64,000 nt of DNA. Source: Streptomyces sp. CB01635 (GTDB taxonomy: Bacteria > Actinomycetota > Actinomycetes > Streptomycetales > Streptomycetaceae). Location of the stretch: the NCBI RefSeq assembly GCF_002803065.1, contig NZ_NNBL01000001.1, forward strand, positions 402,646 to 466,645, in the 5' to 3' direction. Of this stretch, positions 62,980 through 64,000 are shown piece by piece; the stretch's first letter is position 1; each line of letters opens with the position of its first letter. Both the position numbers and the translations under genes were made by a program. The notes under the pieces were generated by a model. It searched no databases and was not told the origin of the DNA. It saw only the letters and a list, made by a program, of their open reading frames with translations.

Positions 62980-64000
62980 TCAGCTCATACGCAGGGCCAG
63001 GAAGAAGTCCAGCTTGTCCTCGAGCCGCGAGAGATCGCGGTTGGTGAGCTGTTCGATCCGCCCGACGCGGTAGCGCAGCGTGTTGACGTGGAGGTGCAGA
63101 CGGCTCGCGCAGCGCGTCCACGAACCGTCGCAGTCGAGGAACGCCTCCAGGGTCGGAATGAGCTCGGCGCGGTGCTTGCGGTCGTAGTCGCGCAGCGGGT
63201 CGAGGAGGCGGGCCGTGAAGGCGCGGCGCACGTCGTCCGGGACGAACGGCAGCAGCAGGACGTGCGAGGCCAGCTCCTGGTGACCCGCGGCGCACACGCG
63301 CCCCGTACGGGCCGCGGCGACGCGGCGGGCGTGCCGTGCCTCCTCCAGGGCCCCGCGCAGCCCCTCCGCCGAGTGCACGGCGGCGCTGACGCCCAGCGTG
63401 AGCCGCCCGTCGTCCGCGAGGCCCGCCGTCAGCGGATCGCGTACGGAGTCCAGGAGCGCGTCGGCGTGCAGCCCCGTCTGCGTCCCGTCGTGCTCGTCCG
63501 GCACGGCGGGCAGCGGCACCAGGGCGATGGCCTCGTCGCCGTTGTGGGCGACGGCGATGCGGTCGGAGGGCTCGGGCCCCGCCGACAGGGGGTCGACGAG
63601 GATCTCCTCCAGGAGCGACTGGGCGACCGGGCCGCCCTCGATGTCGCCGCCGTCCCACTCGACCTTCGCCACTATGACCTGCCAGTGCGGGGCGGCGCCG
63701 AGGCCGGGGAGCAGCACGGGCGCGGCGACGCGCAGGCGTGCGGCGATCTCGGCGGGGGCGGCGCCCGTCTGGACCAGTTCGAGGACCTCCTGCGCGAGCC
63801 GGCGGCGCACGGTGCGGGCCGCGTCGCGGCGGTCGCGCTCGACGGCGATCAGCTGGGTCACGCCCTGGAGCAGGTCGAGCCGCTCCTCGGGCCAGTCGCC
63901 GGCGTCCGCCTCGACGGCGAGCAGCCAGTCGGACAGGACCGTCTCACGCACGTCGCGGGAGGCGGGCGTCGCGCCGCGGCCCGCGCTGCGGATCGGGAAG
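62980..64000 (-). CDS. PucR/CdaR family transcriptional regulator (5' end cut by window)
   Basis: The visible 340 residues run from the right window edge without a start or stop until 62980. The C-terminal helix-turn-helix (LEAFLDCDGSWTRCASRLHLHVNTLRYRVGRIEQLTNRDL) is the PucR/HTH_30 signature, preceded by a GGDEF-like CdaR domain (about 170-260). Relatives of about 500-550 residues begin with a PucR sensor domain, which would lie outside. An in-frame GTG at 63951 is probably internal. Confidence 0.88.
   Translation of the reverse strand, partial: FPIRSAGRGATPASRDVRETVLSDWLLAVEADAGDWPEERLDLLQGVTQLIAVERDRRDAARTVRRRLAQEVLELVQTGAAPAEIAARLRVAAPVLLPGLGAAPHWQVIVAKVEWDGGDIEGGPVAQSLLEEILVDPLSAGPEPSDRIAVAHNGDEAIALVPLPAVPDEHDGTQTGLHADALLDSVRDPLTAGLADDGRLTLGVSAAVHSAEGLRGALEEARHARRVAAARTGRVCAAGHQELASHVLLLPFVPDDVRRAFTARLLDPLRDYDRKHRAELIPTLEAFLDCDGSWTRCASRLHLHVNTLRYRVGRIEQLTNRDLSRLEDKLDFFLALRMS

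Overview
The window reads as chromosomal DNA of a Streptomyces-type actinomycete. It has very high GC, strongly GC-biased third codon positions, many GTG starts, AGGAGG-type ribosome binding sites, secreted carbohydrate-active enzymes with Sec or Tat signals, and regulator families typical of the genus (DeoR, ROK, AsnC, PucR, TrmB-LuxR, DUF2637, PP2C-like). No rRNA, tRNA, CRISPR array, phage gene or transposase is visible. One 181-bp non-coding inverted-repeat element (4757-4937) looks like a miniature transposable element or its relic. All function calls come from motif reading, without database searches.

Region 1 (1-7700). A truncated secreted DUF3472 protein is followed by what may be a small specialised-metabolism or surface-glycan locus: a class III aminotransferase, an SDR protein that has lost three of its four catalytic residues, a phytanoyl-CoA-type Fe(II)/2-oxoglutarate dioxygenase, a family 2 glycosyltransferase, the MITE-like element, and a three-gene ABC-2 exporter closed by a strong terminator.

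Region 2 (7700-20200). A glycan-use locus: a secreted GH101 (endo-alpha-N-acetylgalactosaminidase-like) enzyme, divergent from a sugar ABC importer (two permeases and a Tat-type lipoprotein, no ATPase of its own), a Gfo/Idh/MocA oxidoreductase, a DeoR repressor, a secreted DUF3472-ricin lectin and a sugar isomerase (SIS) protein. Secreted enzymes would release amino-sugar glycans, the importer would take them up, and the isomerase and oxidoreductase would convert them under DeoR control. Repeated direct-repeat and half-palindrome motifs lie in the promoters.

Region 3 (20200-38100). Mixed metabolism: a GAF regulator, an AidB-like acyl-CoA dehydrogenase and a BrkB membrane protein whose start codons are only 18 bp apart, an AraC regulator, a double-domain AsnC regulator facing an MFS-M20 amidohydrolase operon, a VOC protein, homocysteine methyltransferase, a ROK regulator-beta-galactosidase operon, a PNPOx-like protein, an unusual radical SAM protein, and a DoxX-peroxiredoxin operon. 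Several starts here look leaderless.

Region 4 (38100-49100). A secreted DUF1906 protein, RsgA with a possible upstream leader peptide, an alkylation-repair operon (Ada-AlkA fusion plus Ogt), an F420/PPOX protein, an MFS-amidase operon, and a Tat-exported GH95-like enzyme.

Region 5 (49100-64000). A DUF456 protein, a TrmB-LuxR regulator divergent from a large secreted subtilase with a shared 9+9 bp operator, a PP2C-like pseudophosphatase, pyruvate oxidase-type PoxB, an RsbW-like ATPase, a DUF2637 membrane protein, an iron-box-controlled FhuF-like reductase, a GntR regulator, a helical-repeat protein and a truncated PucR regulator.
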